Source: Mucilaginibacter sp. L3T2-6
GTDB lineage: Bacteria > Bacteroidota > Bacteroidia > Sphingobacteriales > Sphingobacteriaceae
Direction of reading: 5' to 3'
DNA length: 64,000 nucleotides
NCBI RefSeq assembly: GCF_030519355.1
Contig: NZ_JAUMKC010000016.1
Span: forward strand, 62,001 to 126,000
This document shows, piece by piece, positions 32,760 through 40,189 of this stretch (position 1 is its first letter; each line of letters begins with the position of its first letter). The notes beneath the pieces are model-generated. The model was not told the origin of the DNA. It searched no databases and saw only the letters and a program-made list of their open reading frames with translations. A program made the translations under genes and the position numbers.

Positions 32760-34001
32760 ATGACCATTAGCGAAATTTTATCCATCACCATTGTTTTAGC
32801 CGCGGTATTCGCCTACGTTAATCACCGGTTGATTAAATGGCCGCCTACTATAGGTATAATGGTGATCTCGCTCAGTTTATCGATGTTGCTGGTTGTGTTC
32901 GGCAGTTTACACCCGTTTCTGTCAAAAAAGGCGCTTCAGCTGGCGTCATCTATTGACTTCCAGTATGTGCTGATGAATTTTATGCTGAGCTTTCTTCTTT
33001 TTGCAGGGGCGATACACATTAATGCCGACCAGCTAAGAAAAGAGAAGTGGCCTGTATTGCTTTTTTCCACACTCGGGACGCTCATTTCAACCACGATCGT
33101 AGGTTCTGCTACGTGGCTGCTATTCCAGGTATTTCATTATCCTGTTCCGTTCATTTACTGCCTGCTTTTCGGGTCGCTCATATCACCAACCGATCCGATA
33201 GCCGTGCTGGCTATCTTAAAAAACGCGAAAATACCATCCTCGTTAGAATTGAAAATATCAGGCGAGTCCCTTTTTAATGATGGGGTGGCAGTGGTAATAT
33301 TTATCACACTTTTCGAGGCCGCTCAAACGGGTGCGGCTACTATTGATTTTGTGAGTGTATCCAGGCTGTTTTTACAGGAGGCCGTCGGAGGGGTTGTGTT
33401 TGGGGCTGTATTAGGTTATGCCGGCTATTATGCCCTCCGGCCGATTGACGACTACAAAGTGGAAGTGCTTGTTACCCTGGCGATAGTAATGGGCGGTTAT
33501 TTTATTGCCGGGCGGCTGCACATATCCGGACCATTAGCAATGGTAGTAGCCGGAATAATTACCGGTAACAAAGTAAAGGACCAGGCCCTCTCTCATGTAA
33601 GCAGAGATTATTTAGGCAAGTTTTGGGAACTGATAGACGAAATATTAAATGCTGTATTATTTCTATTTATTGGCCTGGAAATGCTTGTCATTAAGATTAA
33701 CACAACAGTGCTGATTATAGGTGCGATCATGATCTTAGTCGTGCTGTTAGCTCGCTGGGTTTGTGTTCTGCTTCCTGTTCAACTGTTACAGTTTAAAATC
33801 CGGTTCGAAAAACATGCAATTGCGATTTTAACTTGGGGCGGTCTGCGGGGCGGCCTTTCGGTGGCGCTGGCCTTGTCATTAACCGCAACAATGCATCGGG
33901 ACGAATTTGTTTTGATAACCTATATGGTGGTTGTTTTTTCAATACTGGTGCAAGGGCTGTCAATTGGTTGGGTCACCAGGCGACTGCTTCGTGAAAATTA
34001 A
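32760..34001 (+). CDS. CPA1-family sodium/proton antiporter
   Basis: The 413-aa protein has about 12 hydrophobic helices and the family core FGSLISPTDPIAVLAILKNA followed by SGESLFNDGVAVVIFITLFE, with the ND pair that binds cation in NhaP-type exchangers. There is GLRGGLSVALALSL in the last third, another CPA1 signature (R within WGGLRGG). It has no long cytosolic regulatory tail. It may export Na+ or K+ for pH and osmotic balance. It follows the two-component pair on the same strand, but a functional link is unproven. Confidence 0.93.
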   Translation: MTISEILSITIVLAAVFAYVNHRLIKWPPTIGIMVISLSLSMLLVVFGSLHPFLSKKALQLASSIDFQYVLMNFMLSFLLFAGAIHINADQLRKEKWPVLLFSTLGTLISTTIVGSATWLLFQVFHYPVPFIYCLLFGSLISPTDPIAVLAILKNAKIPSSLELKISGESLFNDGVAVVIFITLFEAAQTGAATIDFVSVSRLFLQEAVGGVVFGAVLGYAGYYALRPIDDYKVEVLVTLAIVMGGYFIAGRLHISGPLAMVVAGIITGNKVKDQALSHVSRDYLGKFWELIDEILNAVLFLFIGLEMLVIKINTTVLIIGAIMILVVLLARWVCVLLPVQLLQFKIRFEKHAIAILTWGGLRGGLSVALALSLTATMHRDEFVLITYMVVVFSILVQGLSIGWVTRRLLREN

Positions 34002-34075
34002 GACAGCACATATCTGATAGACTTACTTACAATACCTCACCTCATAAAGCCATTTTAACTGGCACTCTGCTTATT

Positions 34076-34114
34076 TACGTAATATCACGCGACTTAATAC
34101 GTAAAACTACGCGA
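34076..34114 (+). promoter_or_regulatory. Two TACGTAA-type repeats upstream of module copy 1
   Basis: TACGTAATATCACGCGA (34076-34092) and TACGTAAAACTACGCGA (34098-34114) are spaced 22 bp start to start, about two helical turns. A third copy precedes module copy 2. They end about 172 bp before the ATG, and a duplicated block (AAGTTGAAATA, 34214-34224) lies between. The likely binder is the NarL-type regulator of this cluster, but this is not shown. Confidence 0.6.
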
Positions 34115-34285
34115 TGTTAAAATAATAAACGCGGGATTTTGATTAATTTAGGCTGAAAACAAGCTAATTACTGCTTTTATGCAGTTTATATCTTGCCGGG
34201 CCGACTTGTTTTGAAGTTGAAATAATAATTAATAAGTATTAGTTTTATAGCGACTATTATTAATAACCTATTAATTTGAACTCAA

Positions 34286-34669
34286 ATGAAAACCACAACT
34301 GGTCCGTCTGTACTTACAGGTAAGGAAGGCGGCGAACTTGACCTGGAGCAAGCAAAAACCTGGATAAAAAATCACCAGGACAGGCATCCGCACGAGCCTC
34401 ATTCACATTATTTCGGAAAAGAGATATTACAAAAAATTTTAAACCAGGAAGGTTGTGTTGGCTTGCGTTTTCATCACGGCCACAGTGGTGCATTGGGTGA
34501 AGAAGGTGGTTCCCGCCATCTCGTCATAACAGGGGTAACTGCCAACGGCAGTGATATGATGAATGTTAAGCCGGCAAAGCTAAACAAAACAGAAATGGCA
34601 TCAGTAACTGCGTTTGATACCGTCGGCGACCAGTCGGTACCCTGCCCTGGTTCGTTAGGCTGCCCTTAA
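34286..34669 (+). CDS. CPGSxxCP small protein, module copy 1
   Basis: This 127-aa protein has no signal peptide or membrane segment. Shared with the second copy at 35545 are TGKEGGELDLEQAKTWIKNH, FGKEILQKIL and QEGCVGLR (Cys57 at the same residue number in both), and the C-terminal CPGSLGCP at residues 120-127. The ending has the look of a metal- or cofactor-binding Cys pair, or of a processed C-terminus. I do not recognise a named family. A membrane-protein gene starts 10 bp later, and the same pair recurs downstream. Confidence 0.8.
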   Translation: MKTTTGPSVLTGKEGGELDLEQAKTWIKNHQDRHPHEPHSHYFGKEILQKILNQEGCVGLRFHHGHSGALGEEGGSRHLVITGVTANGSDMMNVKPAKLNKTEMASVTAFDTVGDQSVPCPGSLGCP

Positions 34670-34679
34670 CAAAAACAAC

Positions 34680-35315
34680 ATGCTTCAATTTTTAACTTTA
34701 TTAAGCGTTGTGTCGGGTTTATTTCCCGTCCTGGCAGCGCTTTTGAATTATAAGCACCTCGATAAGGTGTTAAAACTTGCAACAGCTTTTTTCCTGATGA
34801 ATGTACTGTCAGACCTGTTGCAGGTTTTAACTTTGGTGTTAAGGACAAAAAATAATCAGCCTATCTTACATGCCAATATTATTTTAAGCGTCCTGTTTCT
34901 TATCGGTATTTATTATTATTCTTTTGTTTTTATCAGGTTAAAAAGATTCGTATTATCAACAGGCTTAGTTGCTGTACTTGCCTTGATTTACTGCCTTATC
35001 TATATTAACGGCATTTGGGACTATCCCTCATCGGCAAATACCGTTTTAAGCCTGCTGACTATACTCTTCTCCATAATTTATTTTGTGCAGTTATTAAACC
35101 AGCAGGAGTTTGTACACATTGAGCGACTCGGCTTTTTCTGGATAAACTCCGGATTATTGTTTTATTTTTCAGTCAATATCTTCCTTTTTATGCTTTTTAA
35201 AAGGATGATTGCCAACCACCTGCAGGAGTATTATATGATACACAATGTAACGAATATCATAGCCAACATACTGTTTTCCGTGGGAATGCTCTGTAAACCG
35301 CAAAAAAGCGCATGA
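34680..35315 (+). CDS. Polytopic membrane protein, module copy 1
   Basis: The 211-residue protein has six or seven hydrophobic helices with short loops. The last third contains the block shared with copy 2: EFVHIE, FWINSGLLFYF, NIFLFMLF, then IH-x-x-TN and ANI. No transporter or enzyme motif is recognised. The helical layout resembles small 7TM sensory receptors. It follows the CPGSxxCP gene by 10 bp and is probably cotranscribed. I propose a receptor role for the short kinase encoded at the end of the cluster. Confidence 0.78.
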   Translation: MLQFLTLLSVVSGLFPVLAALLNYKHLDKVLKLATAFFLMNVLSDLLQVLTLVLRTKNNQPILHANIILSVLFLIGIYYYSFVFIRLKRFVLSTGLVAVLALIYCLIYINGIWDYPSSANTVLSLLTILFSIIYFVQLLNQQEFVHIERLGFFWINSGLLFYFSVNIFLFMLFKRMIANHLQEYYMIHNVTNIIANILFSVGMLCKPQKSA

Positions 35316-35359
35316 GCGGCTACGTTCAATTTCGGCCTGCGTACTACCACTGAACTTGT

Positions 35360-35376
35360 TACGTAAAACTACGTGA
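35360..35376 (+). promoter_or_regulatory. TACGTAA-type repeat upstream of module copy 2
   Basis: TACGTAAAACTACGTGA matches the two copies upstream of the first module, one base different from the copy at 34098. It ends about 169 bp before the next ATG, nearly the same distance as in the first module. A degraded TACGGG begins 22 bp further on (35382), where a second copy would be expected. The block AAGTTGAAATA recurs at 35478-35488. Confidence 0.6.
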
Positions 35377-35544
35377 TTATTTACGGGCAGTGCTTTTGGT
35401 CAAATCTGTAACAGTCTGATTAAAAGAAAATTACACTAAACAGGGCAGATTCGTCTTCCCTGAGTGTTCGCTCCCTTAAGTTGAAATACTAACTAATTAG
35501 CTTTAGTTTTAGATAGTATTTGCAATATCCCCAACGATTAAACT

Positions 35545-36033
35545 ATGGAAAAAGAATCAAGGTCTGCCGAATTGACCGGCAGGGAGGGCGAAATATTTAA
35601 CTTTAAACTGGCTGCCCAATGGACAAAAAACTATCGTGATATAAACCGCGGAGAGATTATATCCCAGTTTTTTGGACGCGAGATTCTGAATAAGTTGCTT
35701 GAACAGCCCGGATGCATGGGTATCCGGATGTACTATGCTAATGATAAACCAGTTAACGGCTGGCAGCGAATTATACTTTCAATAAGCCGCTTTTTGTTGA
35801 AAGTTATAGGCAATATAGAAGGCAAGCCCCACCTGATATTGGTTGGCGCCTCCAAAGACGGCAGCGACATACTTCCCGAGGCTGATTTAGAGGCCGAAGC
35901 ACCGGAACAGCTGACAAGCGCCGGCATGAGGGCTGCAACAGCTGCGGCAGCCCCAACAGGGCTGGTTGTACAAATAGCTATGCCCTGCCCGGGTTCGGCA
36001 AACTGCCCCAAAAATTCACTATCGGGCAAATAA
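35545..36033 (+). CDS. CPGSxxCP small protein, module copy 2
   Basis: This 162-aa paralogue of the 34286 gene has LTGREGEIFNFKLAAQWTKN, FGREILNKLLEQPGCMGIR (Cys57) and CPGSANCP at residues 148-155 followed by a seven-residue tail. Relative to copy 1 it has an additional ~25-residue segment in the middle (around RIILSISRFLLKVIGNIEG), amphipathic or weakly hydrophobic, and an Ala-rich linker. No signal peptide. The Cys57 and both terminal Cys being the only shared cysteines suggests they are functional. Function unknown. Confidence 0.8.
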   Translation: MEKESRSAELTGREGEIFNFKLAAQWTKNYRDINRGEIISQFFGREILNKLLEQPGCMGIRMYYANDKPVNGWQRIILSISRFLLKVIGNIEGKPHLILVGASKDGSDILPEADLEAEAPEQLTSAGMRAATAAAAPTGLVVQIAMPCPGSANCPKNSLSGK

Positions 36034-36046
36034 TACCTTTACACTA

Positions 36047-36703
36047 ATGTCTTTAGAGAATATCCTGAACTATTTATCGCTTTTCTCGGGTCTTTTTCCG
36101 GTTATTGCAGCTATTTACCGATATAGAACATTAAGCTCTGTGTTAAGGCTGATGGCAATATTTTTCTTTATTTCAGCCCTTGTTGACACCCTCCTTCTGA
36201 TAACACCCCGGATAGGTATTCTTAATAATGCTCCGTTGATCCATGGCTTCACCGTAATTATCGTCATTTTTTTTGGTATAGTTTATTACCGCTCTTTCTA
36301 TATACCCTCACTAAAAAAAATAACTCTCGGGGCTTGCATACTGGCTTTTGCAGGAATTATATATGGCTTGATTATCGAGGGAATCATGTCTTTTCCATCC
36401 TTTGCCAACTCATTTTTAAGCGTGGTCTTCACGCTGTTGTCACTTTTATATTTCTACCAGTTGCTAAATGCGAAAGAGTTTGTGCACATTGAAAGCCAGC
36501 CCATGTTCTGGATAAATTCTGCAGTGCTGTTTTATTTCGGAATAAATATATTTTTGTTTATGCTGTTCGATAAATTTTTTAGTCACAGCACTGATGATGT
36601 TTGGATAATTCACGACCTTACCAACGTATTTGCTAATATTTTTTATTCAATAGGATTGCTTTGCCAAAACCGACGGACGAAAACGACCTTATACCGATAC
36701 TGA
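36047..36703 (+). CDS. Polytopic membrane protein, module copy 2
   Basis: The 218-aa paralogue of the 34680 protein has the same six to seven helices and the conserved EFVHIESQPMFWINSAVLFY, NIFLFMLF and DLTNVFANIFYSIGLLC blocks. It starts 13 bp after the CPGSxxCP gene. Its final 43 bases overlap the start of the histidine kinase gene in another frame, tying receptor candidate and kinase together physically. Function is inferred only from this arrangement. Confidence 0.78.
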   Translation: MSLENILNYLSLFSGLFPVIAAIYRYRTLSSVLRLMAIFFFISALVDTLLLITPRIGILNNAPLIHGFTVIIVIFFGIVYYRSFYIPSLKKITLGACILAFAGIIYGLIIEGIMSFPSFANSFLSVVFTLLSLLYFYQLLNAKEFVHIESQPMFWINSAVLFYFGINIFLFMLFDKFFSHSTDDVWIIHDLTNVFANIFYSIGLLCQNRRTKTTLYRY

Positions 36704-37446
36704 TTACCGGCACGCTGGTAATTGTTATCCTGATTGTTTTTTTATTCTTTTTCGTGATTATCTATCAGCGAAAAATGATAAAGAACCAGGCCGAGGTGCG
36801 CAAACTGCACGACGAGAAACAGACCGACCTATTAAACGCAGTTTTTGAAACGCAGGAAAGTGAGCGAAAGCGCCTGGCCGAAGATCTGCATGACAGTGTG
36901 GGGCAGGTATTATCAGCTATAAAGCTTAATCTGCACCGGCTCGAAAAAAAATCGGCTGATAAAATTGCCGACCCTTTGCTGGCTGATACCCGGCGCCTGA
37001 CCGATGAGAGCATACAGGAGATACGAAACATCATCCATAATGTATTGCCACCGGTTTTAACAGACTATGGCCTTAAAGAAGCCCTTGAAGGCCTATGCCT
37101 GAAAATGCAGGAAACAACAAGCGTTAAAGTGCATTGTAAGACTAACCTCGATGAAATAAGGCTGCGGCCCGAACTAGAGCTGGCTTTTTACCGCATGGCC
37201 CAGGAATTATTCAGCAACGCTATAAAACATGCCGATGCCAGCATCATTCATTTAACCATTACCAAAGAGGATGGATGGCTGGTGATGGAATTTAAAGATA
37301 ATGGTAAAGGATTTAACATGGATGAAGTGAAGCATGGTTTCGGGCTCAAAAACCTGCAAAGCCGGATTCAATTGCTGAACGGCGATGTTAAAGTTTACAC
37401 AAAGCCGCAAAACGGCACTATTACGATTATAAGGGCAATGATATAA
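36661..37446 (+). CDS. NarL-family histidine kinase without a sensor domain
   Basis: The 261-aa kinase has a single N-terminal helix (about residues 10-33), then directly a HisKA_3 region (ESERKRLAEDLHDSVGQVLS, His in DLHD) and HATPase (MAQELFSNAIKHADAS, DNGKGF, HGFGLKNLQSRIQLL). Having one helix and no periplasmic or PAS domain, it needs an external input; the overlapping 7TM-like gene is a candidate. The start is TTG 36661 (MPKPTDENDLIPIL). No in-frame ATG precedes the helix, so the start is not fully certain. Confidence 0.88.
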   Translation: MPKPTDENDLIPILITGTLVIVILIVFLFFFVIIYQRKMIKNQAEVRKLHDEKQTDLLNAVFETQESERKRLAEDLHDSVGQVLSAIKLNLHRLEKKSADKIADPLLADTRRLTDESIQEIRNIIHNVLPPVLTDYGLKEALEGLCLKMQETTSVKVHCKTNLDEIRLRPELELAFYRMAQELFSNAIKHADASIIHLTITKEDGWLVMEFKDNGKGFNMDEVKHGFGLKNLQSRIQLLNGDVKVYTKPQNGTITIIRAMI

Positions 37447-37484
37447 TAACCGCTTTTGCTACCTTTATTTACTTTTAAGCAACT

Positions 37485-38138
37485 ATGGAAAAAATCAGAC
37501 TAGCAATTGCGGATGACCACAAGATTTTTAGAAATGGTTTAAAGGCTACGCTGGAAGATTGTGACAACTTCGACCTCATTATCGAAGCATCCAACGGGAA
37601 GCAGCTGATTGGCATGCTGACCGAACTTACCCCTGATGTGATCTTGATGGATATCAAAATGCCCGAAATGGATGGCATACAAACCACCACTGCCGTAAAG
37701 CAGAAATATAAGGACATTAAGGTGCTTGCCTTATCAATGTTTAATGAGGACAAGTACATTGTCGACATGATGAAAGCAGGGGCTTCAGGCTATCTTCTGA
37801 AAAATGCGGAGCCAGAAGAAATCATTGAGGCCATACAAACGGTATATCATAAAGATTACTACTTTAACGAACACCTTTCAATAACCTTAATTAAACAGCT
37901 GGCAGGAAACAACGCAGGGGGTGGCCCGTCACAATCACTAGCTGATTTTAATGAGCGTGAAATAGAAGTTTTACGCCTGGTATGCCAGGAGTATTCCAAC
38001 CAGGAAATTGCCGATAAAATTTGCCTGAGCGTGCGCACTGTTGAAGGCTACCGCGCCCGTCTGTTCGAAAAAACACGTTCCAAAAACCTGGTGGGCCTGG
38101 TGATTTTTGCAATCAGGACAGGGATAATTAATGTTTGA
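37485..38138 (+). CDS. NarL/FixJ-family response regulator
   Basis: The 217-residue protein has a receiver (AIADDHKIFRNGL, Asp in PDVILMDIKMPEMDGIQTT, GASGYLLKNAEPEEIIEAI) and a C-terminal LuxR-type HTH (FNEREIEVLRLVCQEYSNQE, then CLSVRTVEGYRARLFEKT). It is 38 bp after the kinase gene and is the natural partner. The TACGTAA repeats in front of both modules are its most likely targets, which would make the cluster self-regulating (inference). Confidence 0.93.
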   Translation: MEKIRLAIADDHKIFRNGLKATLEDCDNFDLIIEASNGKQLIGMLTELTPDVILMDIKMPEMDGIQTTTAVKQKYKDIKVLALSMFNEDKYIVDMMKAGASGYLLKNAEPEEIIEAIQTVYHKDYYFNEHLSITLIKQLAGNNAGGGPSQSLADFNEREIEVLRLVCQEYSNQEIADKICLSVRTVEGYRARLFEKTRSKNLVGLVIFAIRTGIINV

Positions 38139-38145
38139 TTTTAAC

Positions 38146-38203
38146 CTAAAAGCAGAAAGACCAAAGCTAACGCCTATACGAGCTTTAACCTTTCTGCTTT
38201 TAG
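38146..38203. terminator. Long inverted repeat between convergent genes
   Basis: CTAAAAGCAGAAAG (38146-38159) and CTTTCTGCTTTTAG (38190-38203) are perfectly complementary over 14 bp. The 30-nt loop holds a smaller AAAGCT/AGCTTT pair. It lies between the response regulator and the convergent ABC gene, so it can end both transcripts, though the T-tract is poor. Confidence 0.6.
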
Positions 38204-38209
38204 CTAACG

Positions 38210-39964
38210 TTATGCTTCCACCGACAACTTTTCGCCAATCTGTTGCCTCCACATGGCGTAATACAAGCCTTTTTGCGAAAGCAAATCAAAATGACGGCCC
38301 GATTCCACTATCTTACCTTTTTCAAGGACGTAAATCTGGTCGGCGTGCATAATGGTTGAAAGGCGGTGGGCTATCAGTATAGTGATATGATTATCCAATA
38401 CAGACACATCGCGGATGGTTTCGGTAATCTCTTCTTCGGTTATAGAGTCAAGCGATGAAGTAGCCTCATCAAATACTAAAATATCCGGCCTGCGCAACAA
38501 AGCGCGGGCTATGGATAAACGCTGTTTTTCGCCACCCGATACCTTCACACCGCCTTCGCCAATAACCGTACTTAATCCTTTGTCTGCCCTGGCCAGCAAG
38601 GTTTGGCATGCAGCCCGCTGCAAAACTTCCATACATTCCTCGTCGGTAGCGCCGGGGCGTACGAACAACAGGTTCTCGCGAATGGTGCCTGAAAACAACT
38701 GGGTATCCTGTGTAACAAAACCAACCTTTTCGCGCAGTTGGTCCAGGTCTAGTTCTTTACTTAACGTACCGTTATATAAAATATCGCCTTCAAGCGGCTG
38801 GTACAAGCCAACCAACAGTTTCACCAATGTGGTTTTTCCTGAGCCTGACGGACCAACAAAAGCAATGGTTTCCCCTGTATTAACCTCAAAGGTGATATTA
38901 TTGAGCGCGTTGCGGTTAGCGGTTAAATGCTTGAAGGTTACATTATCGAATGTAAGGGTTTTAACTTTTTCAAGCAATACAGGCTTTTCCGGCTTAGGGT
39001 CAATAGGAGTATTTAATATACCCTGAAAGTTTCCTAATGACACCTCGGCTTCGCGCCAGGCCACAATAACGTTACCTAATTCCTGCAAAGGGTTGAACAG
39101 GAAAAACGAATAAAATAAAAAACTAAAATATTGCCCGGGAGATATCGTTTGCTTAAATATCAATAGCAACAACACCACAACCATCATACTGCGCACAAAG
39201 TTTACAGTGGTTCCCTGCACAAAGCTCATACTTCGCACATATTTTACCTTTTTGAGTTCAAGACCGAGTATCTTGTATGTGGTATTATTAAGCCGCTCGA
39301 TTTCCTGCTTAACAAGACCAAGACTCTTAACAAGCTCGATATTCCGCAATGATTCAGTTGTGGAGCCCGCAAGAGCTGTGGTTTCTGCTACGATGGTGCG
39401 TTGTATTTTTTTAATGCGGCGGCTCATGGCCATACTTACGAACGCAATTATGGGGATGGCGCCAAAATAAACGAGGGTAACCTGGTAACTTACCCTGAGC
39501 GAATAGATAATTACAAATATCATCCCGATCAGGCTCACAAACAATATTCCGATAAATGAAGTGATGAATTTTTCATTATCCAGCCTTACTTTTTGCAGGA
39601 TGCCTAACGTTTCGCCACTTCGTTGGTCTTCAAAAACCTGGTAAGGCAATTCCAGCGAGTGCTTCAGGCCATCGGCATACATTTCGGCGCCGGTTTTCTG
39701 GGTAATGATATTGGTAAAATAATCTTGAAAGTTTTTTGCTATGCGCGATACCATGGCAACGCCGATAGCCATGCTCACCAGCACAATAATATTGTGCACG
39801 TAGGTTGAATATTCGAGTGTAGCGCGTTTCTCAATCACCTCGTCCACAATGCGGCCAGTGATGTATGGATCCAGCAGTGAGAAACCAATATTGAGGGCGG
39901 CCATTAAGAGAGCCAAAGCAACTACCCAGCGATGTTTTGATAAATATGATAGGAGTATTTTCAT
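38210..39964 (-). CDS. ABC exporter, fused membrane and ATPase domains (MsbA-like)
   Basis: The 584-residue half-transporter has six N-terminal helices (type I exporter domain; SLLDPYITGRIVDEVIE, YADGLKHSLELPYQVFEDQ) and a C-terminal ATPase: Walker A GPSGSGKTTLVKLL, signature VSGGEKQRLSIARALL, Walker B ILVFDEATSSLD, H-loop IAHRLST. It should work as a homodimer. Substrates of such proteins are lipids or drugs; none is indicated here. No accessory gene is adjacent. Confidence 0.93.
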   Translation of the reverse strand: MKILLSYLSKHRWVVALALLMAALNIGFSLLDPYITGRIVDEVIEKRATLEYSTYVHNIIVLVSMAIGVAMVSRIAKNFQDYFTNIITQKTGAEMYADGLKHSLELPYQVFEDQRSGETLGILQKVRLDNEKFITSFIGILFVSLIGMIFVIIYSLRVSYQVTLVYFGAIPIIAFVSMAMSRRIKKIQRTIVAETTALAGSTTESLRNIELVKSLGLVKQEIERLNNTTYKILGLELKKVKYVRSMSFVQGTTVNFVRSMMVVVLLLLIFKQTISPGQYFSFLFYSFFLFNPLQELGNVIVAWREAEVSLGNFQGILNTPIDPKPEKPVLLEKVKTLTFDNVTFKHLTANRNALNNITFEVNTGETIAFVGPSGSGKTTLVKLLVGLYQPLEGDILYNGTLSKELDLDQLREKVGFVTQDTQLFSGTIRENLLFVRPGATDEECMEVLQRAACQTLLARADKGLSTVIGEGGVKVSGGEKQRLSIARALLRRPDILVFDEATSSLDSITEEEITETIRDVSVLDNHITILIAHRLSTIMHADQIYVLEKGKIVESGRHFDLLSQKGLYYAMWRQQIGEKLSVEA

Positions 39965-40189
39965 CCGGCAAAAAAATTTTTCAGCAAAAATAATTAAAGC
40001 ACGGCCCTAAGCATCTCATTGCCATTAATTTGACATTTGGCGTATCTTTTTGCTAATGCTCCTTAATCACGGATGTACGGAGTGACAGAACACATCCCGC
40101 CACCCTGCAAACAACCGGCATTAACTATCCGGGAGTTGGCTTGCATGTAGAAAGCACCATTCATCATGTATTCGCGGAGGTATCATATA

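Noticed and set aside
38415-39026. 203-codon frame opposite the ABC exporter
   Set aside because: Shadow of the ATPase domain on the other strand.
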